DNA of 64,000 nucleotides, taken from Chaetoceros tenuissimus. Taxonomy: Eukaryota > Bacillariophyta > Thalassiosirophyceae > Chaetocerotales > Chaetocerotaceae. A program made the translations under genes and the position numbers. A model generated the notes under the pieces. That model made no database searches, was not told the origin of the DNA, and saw nothing but the letters and a program-made list of their open reading frames with translations. Positions 23,805 to 32,834 of this stretch are shown here, in pieces (positions within the stretch are counted from its first letter, which is position 1; every line of letters begins with the position of its first letter). The stretch is from assembly GCA_021927905.1 (NCBI GenBank), contig BLLK01000022.1:1240001-1304000 (forward strand), given 5' to 3'.

Positions 23805-25166
23805 TTACTTCTTCTTAAAGAATCCCATCAACCCTTGTTGTTTCATCCCCTTAGTATTCTTTGGTTTCACCTTCTTGGCTGTAGATGCTTGAGTACTGGA
23901 GCTTGAAGATGTTTTAGGTTTCTCCTCTTCCTCAACATCTTGCCATTCAGTGACAGTCTGAGTTATAAAAAGGCCAGAGTCGTCAATAAATGTCTTTTCT
24001 ACTAGCACTTGCTTTCTCCTCTTCTTGACAGATCCATTCTCTTCATTCTGAGAAGCTCTTTTTGGCTTAGTCTTTGATGCAAATGCATCCATCGCCCCTG
24101 TGATTCCGTCATCTTTCTCTTCTGAAACATCTTCCATATCTTCATCGTCATCATCGCGTGGCATTGGTTTCCTAGTTTCTTGATTTTCCTTGGACTTTTC
24201 ACGAAGTTTCTTTGCCTTGGCTGCCTTTGTCTCACTCTCCGCGAGCCGTTTCTTTCTCTTTTCCTCTTCTGCCAAGAAGTCATCATCCTCATCTACGTCA
24301 CCTACAAAGTCATCTGCGTTGCCCTTTTTCTTTTTAGCAACAGGTTCAGCCTTCTTTGGAGATTCTTTCTTCTTTGGCGCCACAGTCTTTTTCTCTTCCG
24401 TCAATTTAGTCGCCTTCTTCGTGCTACTGCTAGATTCCTTTGTTACAACCTTCGCTTTACTCTTTTTCACTGCAGGCTTTGCTTCAGATTTGAAAAATGC
24501 TGCGGCAGTAGTTGTCTTCTTTACCGATTTACTTGCAACCTTGCCAACACTGCTACTAGTAGTTGATTTCTTTGTAGATGAAGCTAAAGTTGGTACAGGT
24601 TTACTCTTATCACCCTTGATTCTTTTCATTCTCAATTGTTCTGCATCTACTCGTTCAATTTCCAAAGCTGGTTCAATCACATCACAGACGAGAGTAGGAT
24701 CTAATACTGTATCTTTATGATCATGTAAAAGTGCCATTGTTTGTTGATGTCCAGCAATGGTTGATGTTGCTCCTGCTGATGTTCGCAATGCAATTGAATG
24801 AATCTTTTCAGAGTTGTCCTCATCTCTAGTACTTCCCTTTGGTATTTCTCTCGTTTCTGTTGCTAATTTTGTAACTGTGATTTTTGGGAAGATATGCAGT
24901 TTGAGCCGTCGGTGCAAGACTTTAAAATGGCAGGAAATATTGTCTATAGAGCATTGCTTACCTAGTTTATCCCCATTTTCGGTGCATATGTATTTGCTGA
25001 TATCATAAGAGTAGTCATTGCCAGCTTTGTAATACAAGAGTTCTTCAATGATAGACTCTGCCTCGCTTCTAGTAATCGAATGCTCAATGGAAATGCCCTT
25101 CGCAGTAATACGTTGATGTTCAGCATGTAGCCTTGTATGTAATATATCTAGAATACCCGAGTCCAT
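23805..25166 (-). CDS. POLD3: DNA polymerase delta subunit 3-like protein (POLD3/Pol32 family)
   Basis: Accessory subunit that ties polymerase delta to PCNA in nuclear replication. Seen: exons 25166-24962 and 24874-23805 give 424 residues. The C-terminal QQGLMGFFKKK is a canonical PIP box (QxxLxxFF). The N-terminal ~110 residues resemble the family's winged-helix region bound to POLD2, and the long middle is Lys/Ser/Glu-rich and disordered, as in Pol32. The 87-nt intron 24961-24875 (GTAAGC donor, CACAG acceptor) is a multiple of three with no stop, so an unspliced 453-residue form is also possible. Family assignment rests on architecture and the PIP box more than on strong sequence identity. 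Confidence 0.75.
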   Translation of the reverse strand: MDSGILDILHTRLHAEHQRITAKGISIEHSITRSEAESIIEELLYYKAGNDYSYDISKYICTENGDKLGKQCSIDNISCHFKVLHRRLKLHIFPKITVTKLATETREIPKGSTRDEDNSEKIHSIALRTSAGATSTIAGHQQTMALLHDHKDTVLDPTLVCDVIEPALEIERVDAEQLRMKRIKGDKSKPVPTLASSTKKSTTSSSVGKVASKSVKKTTTAAAFFKSEAKPAVKKSKAKVVTKESSSSTKKATKLTEEKKTVAPKKKESPKKAEPVAKKKKGNADDFVGDVDEDDDFLAEEEKRKKRLAESETKAAKAKKLREKSKENQETRKPMPRDDDDEDMEDVSEEKDDGITGAMDAFASKTKPKRASQNEENGSVKKRRKQVLVEKTFIDDSGLFITQTVTEWQDVEEEEKPKTSSSSSTQASTAKKVKPKNTKGMKQQGLMGFFKKK

Positions 25167-25951
25167 TTTGATCCTTTGTACTGCTGATGGTATAATCTTT
25201 TTTCGTGCTCTGTAATTTCCGTTTAGATAACTGTAGGGATTTTGATCCGAAAAATAATCTATTTACAGAACCAATCCAGTATCTCGAAGTGGACAGCAAT
25301 GCTTCATTTATGCTTGAGTTTTTTGTTCATCTCTCTCTCTCTCTGCTCATTATTCAGCATCCCCCCCAGAAATTTGGCGGGCACCTGATGAGGGTAAAAC
25401 TTTCATCCAAAAACCTAAATATTTAAAAAAGTTAAACAAGTATAAAACACGTTCGGAAAAGGCCTATGCTAATAAGTAAATATGTGTTAACGAGACATTG
25501 GAATCAGTGGAATGACTCTCCTTTTCATTTCGGTGCTCTTTGCAACATGCTGAGTCCATCATGAAACGTTCAAGACGGTATCAATACCATACCAACCTTT
25601 CACATCCTATGTTTTATAATCATGAAATACAACCTTTTCAGGAATTATTCCTCATTTAGGAGATTTTCAATGAAAGTATCCAACTTATTCTTCAACGACA
25701 AACTCAGTACCGGATAATGACTCGACAAGTCATTCATATCAATATTTCTTATAGGTATTTGCCAATCGTATCAAAATCTAGGCAAGTTTCGTATGGTTTG
25801 CTCGTAGAACCTACGTTGGAGGAGAAGGCAGCTTCGGGAACAAAATGTTTCGTTATAAGAAATTCCTTCTGCTTTTCATTTTCAGTCTTGGAACTCAGCG
25901 CAAACATAACAAAAATGAGAGCACATCATAATAATTCAAACATTTGAACAT
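25167..25951. other. Intergenic region left of the transposon
   Basis: About 785 bp between the POLD3-like gene and the transposon. It holds a short CT-dinucleotide run near 25330 and otherwise only AT-rich sequence. No coding frame is supported. Before the insertion it would have been continuous with the promoter of the gene at 32835. Confidence 0.45.
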
Positions 25952-25954
25952 TAA
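25952..25954. repeat. Left target-site duplication TAA
   Basis: TAA immediately precedes the left terminal repeat and is matched by TAA immediately after the right one at 32774-32776. Confidence 0.7.
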
Positions 25955-26123
25955 AGACCTGATTTTTGTAACAGTGGAAGGAAGTAAGAAAAAGTAAGAA
26001 AAAAGTAAGAAAAAAAGTAAGAAAATTTGACCAAAAGTAAGAAAATCTGTAAGAAAACCGTAAGAAAAAAGTAAGAAAATCTCTGGTTATATTTTATTTT
26101 ACTAGGTATCACTGGACCCCCTC
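25955..26123 (+). repeat. Left terminal inverted repeat (169 bp)
   Basis: Pairs with 32605-32773 over 169 positions. I see one difference, an A/T change in the TTATATTTTATTTT part. It contains eight GTAAGAAAA-like units, with spacer lengths conserved between both ends. Confidence 0.95.
25983..26089 (+). repeat. Iterated GTAAGAAAA units inside the terminal repeat
   Basis: The core GTAAGAAAA repeats with spacers of a few A residues or TTTGACCAAAA. The same array appears as TTTTCTTAC at the right end. An ordered array of short motifs in both ends is typical of transposase-binding sites; that function is inferred. Confidence 0.75.
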
Positions 26124-26246
26124 TTCATTTTGGGGGGCTCAACAAAAGGTTCGGAAGGGTTCGCGGAGTATCACTACACATATCCACATATCCACATATC
26201 CATCACAAAACAAACAAATTCTTCACTGCCTTCACTAATAAACATC

Positions 26247-29200
26247 ATGGAGAATGTTGAGAAGGATGCGATGAAGAATGTTGATGATACTAGTACCGAT
26301 AAGGTTGAATTACAAGCGATGGAGAACGAGGGAGAACAAGAAAGGGGAATGAAGTCTCCTCCTAAGAATACAACACTGGATAAAAGCAAGAAGAATGAGA
26401 AGAAAGAGGATACACCTTTCTCTGTTGATAAAACCCATTCTGGAGAAAAAAGACGTCAAACCCCTTTTTCAATATTCTCAAGTGATAAGAAAGCAAAGTT
26501 AGATACGATATCCACCATAGAACCCCTTTCAATAATTGGAACTGAGAAGCGACAGAAAACAATAACAATAGAGACACCTCTTAGTGTTGAAGGAAACAAT
26601 GAGAAAAATATTTCTAAAATACTCAATTTCAATGAGTTGGAAACTATTCAAGAGTGTCAACAGAACGAAGCGCCTACTTCAGTCTCTGCTCTACCAGCGT
26701 CTAGTGTGACTTATACCCCCATGACTCCTATGATTCAACGATCGCCAGTATATTCAACTCCTATGGTGAAAGAAGGAACTTTGAATACTAACATCATTCC
26801 CATGGATGTTCAAGCGGTTTCAATAACACGCTCACTTGGAGATATGGTAAAAAATGCAAGTGGAAAGGAGGCTGTACAGTTTCTTTCTTTGTACGTCGAT
26901 GCTGGATTGACCAAGAAGGATGCAGAAGAAATGACTGGACGGAAGATCCATGGGAGGCTGTGGGCAAAGGCAAGACGTCACTGTAATTATCCTGGTCCAG
27001 GAAAGCAAGTTGTGGAAACATTTTGGAAAAATCATCGGAAACGGATTGGAGACGAACAACTAATTGAATTCATGGAATGGTTGAGGGCTGCAGACCTTAT
27101 TCAAAATTTGTCGTATGGGCAGAAAGTAGTACAGTTTTCAAATGGTCGACATGTGGCTATTGAGTCTGTCAAACGCACTGATCTCATACGAAATATTGTA
27201 AAAAAGTATTATGAATTTATGGAAAGTCGTGGAGAGGAGGAGAACGCTATTGATGATGTCGATGACGATGATGACGATGAGATTCCAAATCTTGCAGAAA
27301 GATCACCAGAGGGTTATGATAGTGAAAGCGATGACGATGACGATGAATTTGAGGCAGAAATAGACTTTGTAGGTGAGGATTTCCTTTTCGTTTTACCGTG
27401 ACTTCATTATATATAAATTCTCACTTTTCTATTCCAAACTAGATGACGATAGATGTTCCGCTACGTGTGCAAAGACAAGTCGAAGATGTCTTCTTCATCA
27501 GAACCATATTAACAAAGATGGTAGAAATAGTAGGCATAAATTTACTCCAAGGCATATGCTTAGCCCATCTACTATAGAGAAGCTTCTAAAAACACTTACA
27601 TCGGGAGGAATCAAGTCCAGGGCTGGATTGGATAACATTGATGTTGAGAAAGGGCATGAGAATTTCGAAGCTATGAAAAATCTCATTGATACAATGTGCA
27701 CAATGCTTGGCGACGATAACAAAAAGAAAACTCTGAAAGAAAAAGTCGAGGGGATCGTCGTATTCCACAAAGTCCATTTTGAGCGACATCTGAAAGCAAA
27801 GTCGAACAGACACAGTTGCATGTGTCTACATTGTGGGTTCTATTCCACGGATGACCCAATTCAATGTCCTACTGACCACTGCACTGTACCTTGTCAAGAC
27901 TGTCAAGACAGTTTTGCAATCTTTGGAGAAATGACTAAACTTTTTGAAGAAGTGCAGGAACGCTTTGGAGATAATGAAAGTCAGCCATGGCTGCAAGACG
28001 ACATATTGCTTTGGGGGAGTCAAATCAAGGACTTCTCTCAAAACCTGAGGGATTATCGCGCTCACCTAGCCGATAAGGTTAGCGAAGCAAATTTCGACGA
28101 CAAAGACAGAGATCTAGGAGAAGGTGAGGCTCTTGTAGTCATTGACTACAAAATGAAAGTTCTTCCGAGAAGCTTTCGTGAAAAAATGAAAGATTGGTAT
28201 TCGAAAAGAGGAATTAGTATTCTCGGGGTCGAAATTCACATCATTGTGAATGGAGAAAGGAAAGTGTTCTACCATTTCTTTATCTCAGATGATGTGAATC
28301 AAGATGCAGAAGCTGTCTTGTGCGCAAAGCACTTTCTTTATTCCAAGGTGCTTCCAAGATATGGAATCAAAACTGTGAAATTTCGATGTGATGGTGCTGG
28401 TTGCTTTTCTTCTCAAGAAGCAAAGTCTTCTATGAAGCTTTGGGACGATCTTGCTCGAAATGCAGCAGCTAATGATAATGTCTTCTGCTACGAGACTGCC
28501 TACAAAGTCATGGTTGCTGGTTGCGGAAAAACCGCACTTGATGGGATGTTTGGCATTATGACTATGCATCTCATTCGCCTAGTAAACTGTGGTAATTCAT
28601 TTAACAATGCCGATGAATTGTTTCGACTCTTGGCTGCGTATCCTCTGCATCGATCTTACTATCACCGTTTCGAACCAGATCGAGAGTTACTTGTCTGGCC
28701 AAAAGCTTCAAAGGATCTGCATTTGAAACAATTTCACCATTTAAAATTAGATAGTAAGAATGGGGAGGTCATTGGAAAGATCCATAGTGATCTTTCCACT
28801 GATATAGTCTTCACTTTGGACAAAACCGATGGATTTGCTCGCAAAAAGTTCTCGATGTTGCAATATGATCATATCCCAATTTCAGAACAAAATGGTGAGT
28901 TCGTTGGACCAAGTATTTTTACTTTCGCGCCCTTCAGAGTCTCACATACCCATACATGCAATAGCCACAAAAGACCCTTGTGTGCATGTCAAAGAAACTT
29001 CATTTCCTTATGATTCCTTGACCAAAGAACTGCTGAGTATGCTAACCAATGCTCCATCGAGAGATCCAAGGTCTATACAGGAGCGAATTTATGAACAGAC
29101 CAATGATCGAATCAACAAAAGCGAAGATTTGGTTAGTAAAAAATGGGAAAAATATAAAGAAGAAATGAAAATGAGTGGGTATCTTTGTTGTCCTGAAACA

Positions 29201-30088
29201 GATGAAAAAACAATGAATAAATGCACTTGTATCTTCAAATCTGAAAAGGCTCTACAGAAACATATTGCTGAGAAAAGGCATGTATACCCAACAGTTGACT
29301 TGGAAACTAATCTTCACTTACTCCATCTTGAAGGAAAAATTGCTTTTTGCCTAGCAACAGGCACGATGACAAATCGATCCGAGATAGCTGATGAAAGTAA
29401 GTATAAAATTCGGGAAGGTGAAGAGATGAGTAGTCACGAAGAATGGTTTTCAAAGGGTTGTTACAATCCTAGTCGGGGGAGTAATTTCCAAGCTAGTGAG
29501 GCATTGTTGAAAGACTTGAAAACTTTATTTTTTGCAGGGTTTGAAACTGAGAACCGGGAGAAATCTGCTGCCAACAAGTATACCGCGGCTCAAGCATTAA
29601 CGTATCTTGCAAATTTGAAGACGCAACATGGGAGACGCAAGTATAGTTGTGATCCACAAAATCTAAACGGTCCATTACCAACACAGGCATACATAAAGGG
29701 CTGGTTCAGTCGTAAGGCCAACGATCTTAAACAAGAAGCATTAGCCAGCAATGGAGATTTTACTCAATTAACCAAGTCAAAATTGAAAGAATTGATAAGG
29801 AAGAAATTTCAACTGGTCAAAGTCACAGAAAAGGCTGTTCTTATCCGGCTTCTACAAATCAGTTCTCGAATGCAAACAGATAAAGGCTTAGATTGCTCGG
29901 GAAAAACACTTGGTGAGATGAAAGAAGAGTGTGAAAACTTGGGTATTCCGACTGAAGGTAGGGATTCTTGGATTCATCTGCTAAATTTGGAATTTTCTCT
30001 TAATAAGCTTCAAGAGAATACAGAGTTGATGAATGTTGTTCGTGATACAAGGAGAGAGGAGTTGGTATGCGAAAGGGGGGATAACTAA
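26247..30088 (+). CDS. Transposase: DDD RNase H-like core with zinc-finger and SAP-like parts
   Basis: Seen: exons 26247-27372, 27443-28894 and 28938-30088 join in frame (introns 70 and 43 nt) to 1242 residues; the ATG at 26247 is the first in frame. Residues 1-250 are Lys/Ser/Thr-rich. Residues 280-375 form a basic, helix-rich part ending in an Asp/Glu run. Cys clusters near 380 and 500-530 (CMCLHCGF, CQDCQD) look zinc-binding. Residues 600-760 have an RNase H-like layout with candidate acidic residues D610 (VVIDYK), D692 (FRCDGAGCFSS) and D742 (GKTALDGMFG). Residues 943-975 hold a C2H2-like finger (CCPET, CTCIF, KHIAEKRH), and about 1140-1210 SAP-like helices (LTKSKLKELI). Without the 43-nt intron the frame stops soon after 28894. 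The family is not one I can name with confidence. Confidence 0.82.
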
Positions 30089-30128
30089 TAAAAGTAATTG
30101 TTGTTATGTTATTAGTTTCCCTTTTTTG

Positions 30129-31673
30129 TTAGTTTCCCTTCTTAAGTTTCTCACGTAGTTCTTTTTCCAATGTTTTTACTTGCTTTCTCCTTGGTTTGAA
30201 TGGGTCTCCAATGTGCTTACAATACAGATCCTGCAACTTTTCATGTTTCTTTGGATCCGACCTTGCGCTATCAATCATTTGCTCAGTGAGTTTTTCACTT
30301 TGAGCTGTAGATGCTGACCTCTTCCTGTTAGTAATGTACATCTTCGAATCTTCATCATGAAATGGGCAATAATACATAGACTCGTAGCCATTCTTTGTTC
30401 CGCATGGTAAACAGAATGGAATTTTGCACTCTCTACACAGGTGATTGGTTGTTCGCGTTCTGCAAAAGGGACAAAGAGTACATTGGTAACGTTTATCCCC
30501 AACTTGCTTCCCTGCATCGTCCACATACTTTTCTGAGAAAGTGTTGAAGTCATCAGAGACTAGATCATTTGGAATTACATTGGGTCTACCATCTCTAGCA
30601 TCGTTAATAGTTACAGAAGGAGGAGAGGGAACAGGAGAGGACAAGTCTTCATCAACTTGGTTCTCTGAATGACTATCACTTTGAGAGGCCTGTTCCGAAC
30701 TACTACTAACTCGGGCAGAAATATCCAATTCACCTTCCGGCTCAAAAGGAAACTTTGCATCATTCAGGACTTTCCTTTGAAGAGCATTCAATTTAAGCGT
30801 CTCTTTGCGAATACAAGCTATAGCTTTCTCCAAGTTGGGTCCCTGTGATGCTGGTTCCTTGAAGGTCTTATTATTCTTAGTGTAGACACCGATTGCATAT
30901 TTGAATGCTTCTTCAACAGAGATAAACCATGGAAAGTTCACTGCTTCAAGAAAAAGCATGTGTGTATCAGTGAGTTTTCCTTTCTTTTGCAACTCGATGA
31001 CTCTGCCAATATCAACTTTCTTTCCATCAGAAAGAACATCGTAGGGAGGTGATTCGTCACCATGAGCCTCAGCCAAAGCCATAAGACTCTCGCAAAGCTT
31101 CTGAACAAAACTATCTATTGACTCTTCTTCGTTGCTACTTCCTGTATTGTTTGAACCAGTTGCAAGATTGGTGCTAGTCGCCTCCTTCATTTTTGCCTTT
31201 CCTTTCTTTACACTTCCGGACTTTTTAATTTCTTCATAGAGTTGTGGATTCGTTTCCATTTGTCCAAGAACTTCATCAAAGTTAGACAAGCCAGCTGCTT
31301 GAAGCGTTTTTGCACTACGGTATGCCTCACTGTGTTCCCCACGAATTTTAGCAGTCCAAATTTGGTTCCCGACCCATTTTCCAACTTTGTACATTCTTTT
31401 TTTTGTCTTGTCCTCTTTATCAGTAAATGGATACTTTTGGTCGATTCGTATGTTCACTTGTGCTGTTTCCCAGTCTTTTCTTCCTTCTTCCTTCCATTCG
31501 TTCCTTTGCTTTTGAATAAGATGTGTGATTGCCCTAATGTAATTCCGAGAATTCATTTGAGGATTTCTCTCTCTCTTTTTGCCTTGTGGTTGCTGACCTT
31601 CTTGATTCCCATCGTCTACACTGTCATCGAAACTTACTTCATTTGGAGGTGTACTCTCATCGTTAGATGCCAT
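30129..31673 (-). CDS. Transposon-borne zinc-binding protein of unknown function
   Basis: Single exon of 514 residues, ATG at 31673, convergent with the transposase and 40 bp from its stop. The N-terminus is acidic and disordered. A region near residues 60-130 is basic and Trp-containing (WETAQVNIRID, KVGKWVGNQIWTAK) and might bind DNA. A long Ser-rich linker leads to a C-terminal Cys/His cluster (CTLCPFCRTRTTNHLCRECK, PFCLPC, YYCPFH) that resembles the C-terminal zinc domains of piggyBac and IS4-related transposases. No catalytic acidic triad is visible. It may be a transposition partner protein, like the Myb-like second protein of Harbinger elements, but that is inference. Confidence 0.75.
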   Translation of the reverse strand: MASNDESTPPNEVSFDDSVDDGNQEGQQPQGKKRERNPQMNSRNYIRAITHLIQKQRNEWKEEGRKDWETAQVNIRIDQKYPFTDKEDKTKKRMYKVGKWVGNQIWTAKIRGEHSEAYRSAKTLQAAGLSNFDEVLGQMETNPQLYEEIKKSGSVKKGKAKMKEATSTNLATGSNNTGSSNEEESIDSFVQKLCESLMALAEAHGDESPPYDVLSDGKKVDIGRVIELQKKGKLTDTHMLFLEAVNFPWFISVEEAFKYAIGVYTKNNKTFKEPASQGPNLEKAIACIRKETLKLNALQRKVLNDAKFPFEPEGELDISARVSSSSEQASQSDSHSENQVDEDLSSPVPSPPSVTINDARDGRPNVIPNDLVSDDFNTFSEKYVDDAGKQVGDKRYQCTLCPFCRTRTTNHLCRECKIPFCLPCGTKNGYESMYYCPFHDEDSKMYITNRKRSASTAQSEKLTEQMIDSARSDPKKHEKLQDLYCKHIGDPFKPRRKQVKTLEKELREKLKKGN

Positions 31674-31915
31674 GGCTTTTGTTATTCAAATTTGCTATCG
31701 ATTTACGTGCAATTAATCATTCAATTACTTTAAGAGTAAATTTTATTTGTCTTCTCCATTTCAATCAACAATACGTAGTTTCCATGTCACGTCACGTCAA
31801 TCCAATTCAATCGAAATCTCCACGCTACGAATCTCCACGCTACGAATCTCCACGCTATTGATTACTTCTATTCCAACACATTCCACAAAATAGACAGATA
31901 ATAAAAGGTAATCAA
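31674..31915. promoter_or_regulatory. Divergent promoter region inside the transposon
   Basis: 242 bp between the starts of the zinc-binding protein gene (-) and the small acidic protein gene (+). It contains a 15-bp tandem repeat at 31815-31859 and a short TCACG iteration near 31787. Promoter function is inferred only from the divergent layout. Confidence 0.45.
31815..31859. repeat. 15-bp tandem repeat, three copies
   Basis: Three head-to-tail copies of AATCTCCACGCTACG, the third ending in TT instead of CG. It lies in the divergent promoter region inside the transposon, so it could be a regulatory site; this is inference. Confidence 0.8.
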
Positions 31916-32545
31916 ATGGAAAGATCATCTAGACCATCTAGACGCCCTCGGCTACTCCGTATTACTCCATTCTATGTTGGTGAAATCGTAAGAGAAGACG
32001 ATGGTCCACAATATCGTGAAGGAGAGATTGTTAGTATCCAAGCTGATGGACGGGTCAGGGTTAGATGGAATGATAGACAAGAGAGAACTTACCTTGAGGG
32101 AGATGTCCTTGACATGGTTCTGTATCAACACAACCATATCAACAACTTTAACAGGGAGCAAGAAGAAGGTGCACAGGCACTCCTCAATCAAGAGGAAGAA
32201 GTAGGAGACGAGATACAAGAAGAAGTACCAGTAGAAGCACCGGCTGTTCACGAGGAAGAGGTTCAAGTAGAAGCACCAGCTGCCGAAGAAGAAACACCTG
32301 TAAATGAAGATGTAGAAGAAGAAAAGGAGGAAGAAGATAGTCTTGGTGGAGATTATCGTAGTGCAGCTAGTTCTTCAGATGAAGAGTCTGACGGAACAAA
32401 TGAAGACCTTGCACCCAACGATACACCTGCTAGACCTACACTCTCCTCATCTACAGGTATCACCCCTGCTATGAGTAGGATGAGACTCAATGGTGATTGC
32501 GAATGTGGACAACAGCTACCATGCTTGTTTTGCCTTAAATTTTGA
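31916..32545 (+). CDS. Small Tudor/chromo-barrel-like acidic protein of the transposon
   Basis: Single exon of 209 residues. Residues 15-60 read like a Tudor-knot or chromo-barrel fold: YVGEIVREDDGPQYREGEIV then VRVRWNDRQERTYLEGDVL, a run of short beta strands around a V-R-W core. Residues 75-175 are mostly Glu, Pro, Ala and Ser and strongly acidic. The C-terminus has CECGQQLPCLFCLKF, four cysteines that could bind zinc. Such barrels read methylated lysines or bind DNA (family knowledge). A role in targeting chromatin or aiding transposition is inference. The stop lies 59 bp before the right terminal repeat. Confidence 0.7.
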   Translation: MERSSRPSRRPRLLRITPFYVGEIVREDDGPQYREGEIVSIQADGRVRVRWNDRQERTYLEGDVLDMVLYQHNHINNFNREQEEGAQALLNQEEEVGDEIQEEVPVEAPAVHEEEVQVEAPAAEEETPVNEDVEEEKEEEDSLGGDYRSAASSSDEESDGTNEDLAPNDTPARPTLSSSTGITPAMSRMRLNGDCECGQQLPCLFCLKF

Positions 32546-32604
32546 ACTTGATGTGTAGGTATGTTGATGTGTCGCGAGTACTCCCACCTTGAGGAAGTAC
32601 AAGG

Positions 32605-32773
32605 GAGGGGGTCCAGTGATACCTAGTAAAATAAAATAAAACCAGAGATTTTCTTACTTTTTTCTTACGGTTTTCTTACAGATTTTCTTACTTTTGGTCA
32701 AATTTTCTTACTTTTTTTCTTACTTTTTTCTTACTTTTTCTTACTTCCTTCCACTGTTACAAAAATCAGGTCT
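32605..32773 (-). repeat. Right terminal inverted repeat (169 bp)
   Basis: Reverse complement of the left repeat with one mismatch. It ends at CAGGTCT, followed by the TAA duplication. The next gene starts 61 bp downstream of its outer edge. Confidence 0.95.
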
Positions 32774-32776
32774 TAA
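32774..32776. repeat. Right target-site duplication TAA
   Basis: TAA directly follows the right terminal repeat and matches the triplet before the left one. Confidence 0.7.
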
Positions 32777-32834
32777 ATTTCTAGATAGTTTGAATGCTTA
32801 CTACTCTTACTCCATAATATTTCATTTACTTACC

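Larger units (their letters stand above)
25955..32773. mobile_element. Complete 6.8-kb TIR DNA transposon with three genes
   Basis: The element is bounded by 169-bp terminal inverted repeats with one mismatch, starting AGACCTGATTTTTGTAACAG. The triplet TAA stands just outside both ends (25952-25954 and 32774-32776) and fits a 3-bp target duplication. It carries a spliced DDD-type transposase gene (+), a zinc-binding protein gene (-) and a small Tudor/chromo-like acidic protein gene (+). All three frames are intact and the ends are almost identical, which suggests a young, possibly active autonomous copy. The 3-bp TWA-type duplication recalls PIF/Harbinger, but the transposase does not show the Harbinger signature I know. 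The superfamily is not settled. Confidence 0.93.

Noticed and set aside
32694-32834. Upstream extension of the HA-domain protein (MVKFSYFF...)
   Set aside because: These codons lie in the transposon terminal repeat and translate its TTTTCTTAC array. They start inside the mobile element, so ATG 32835 is the better start.
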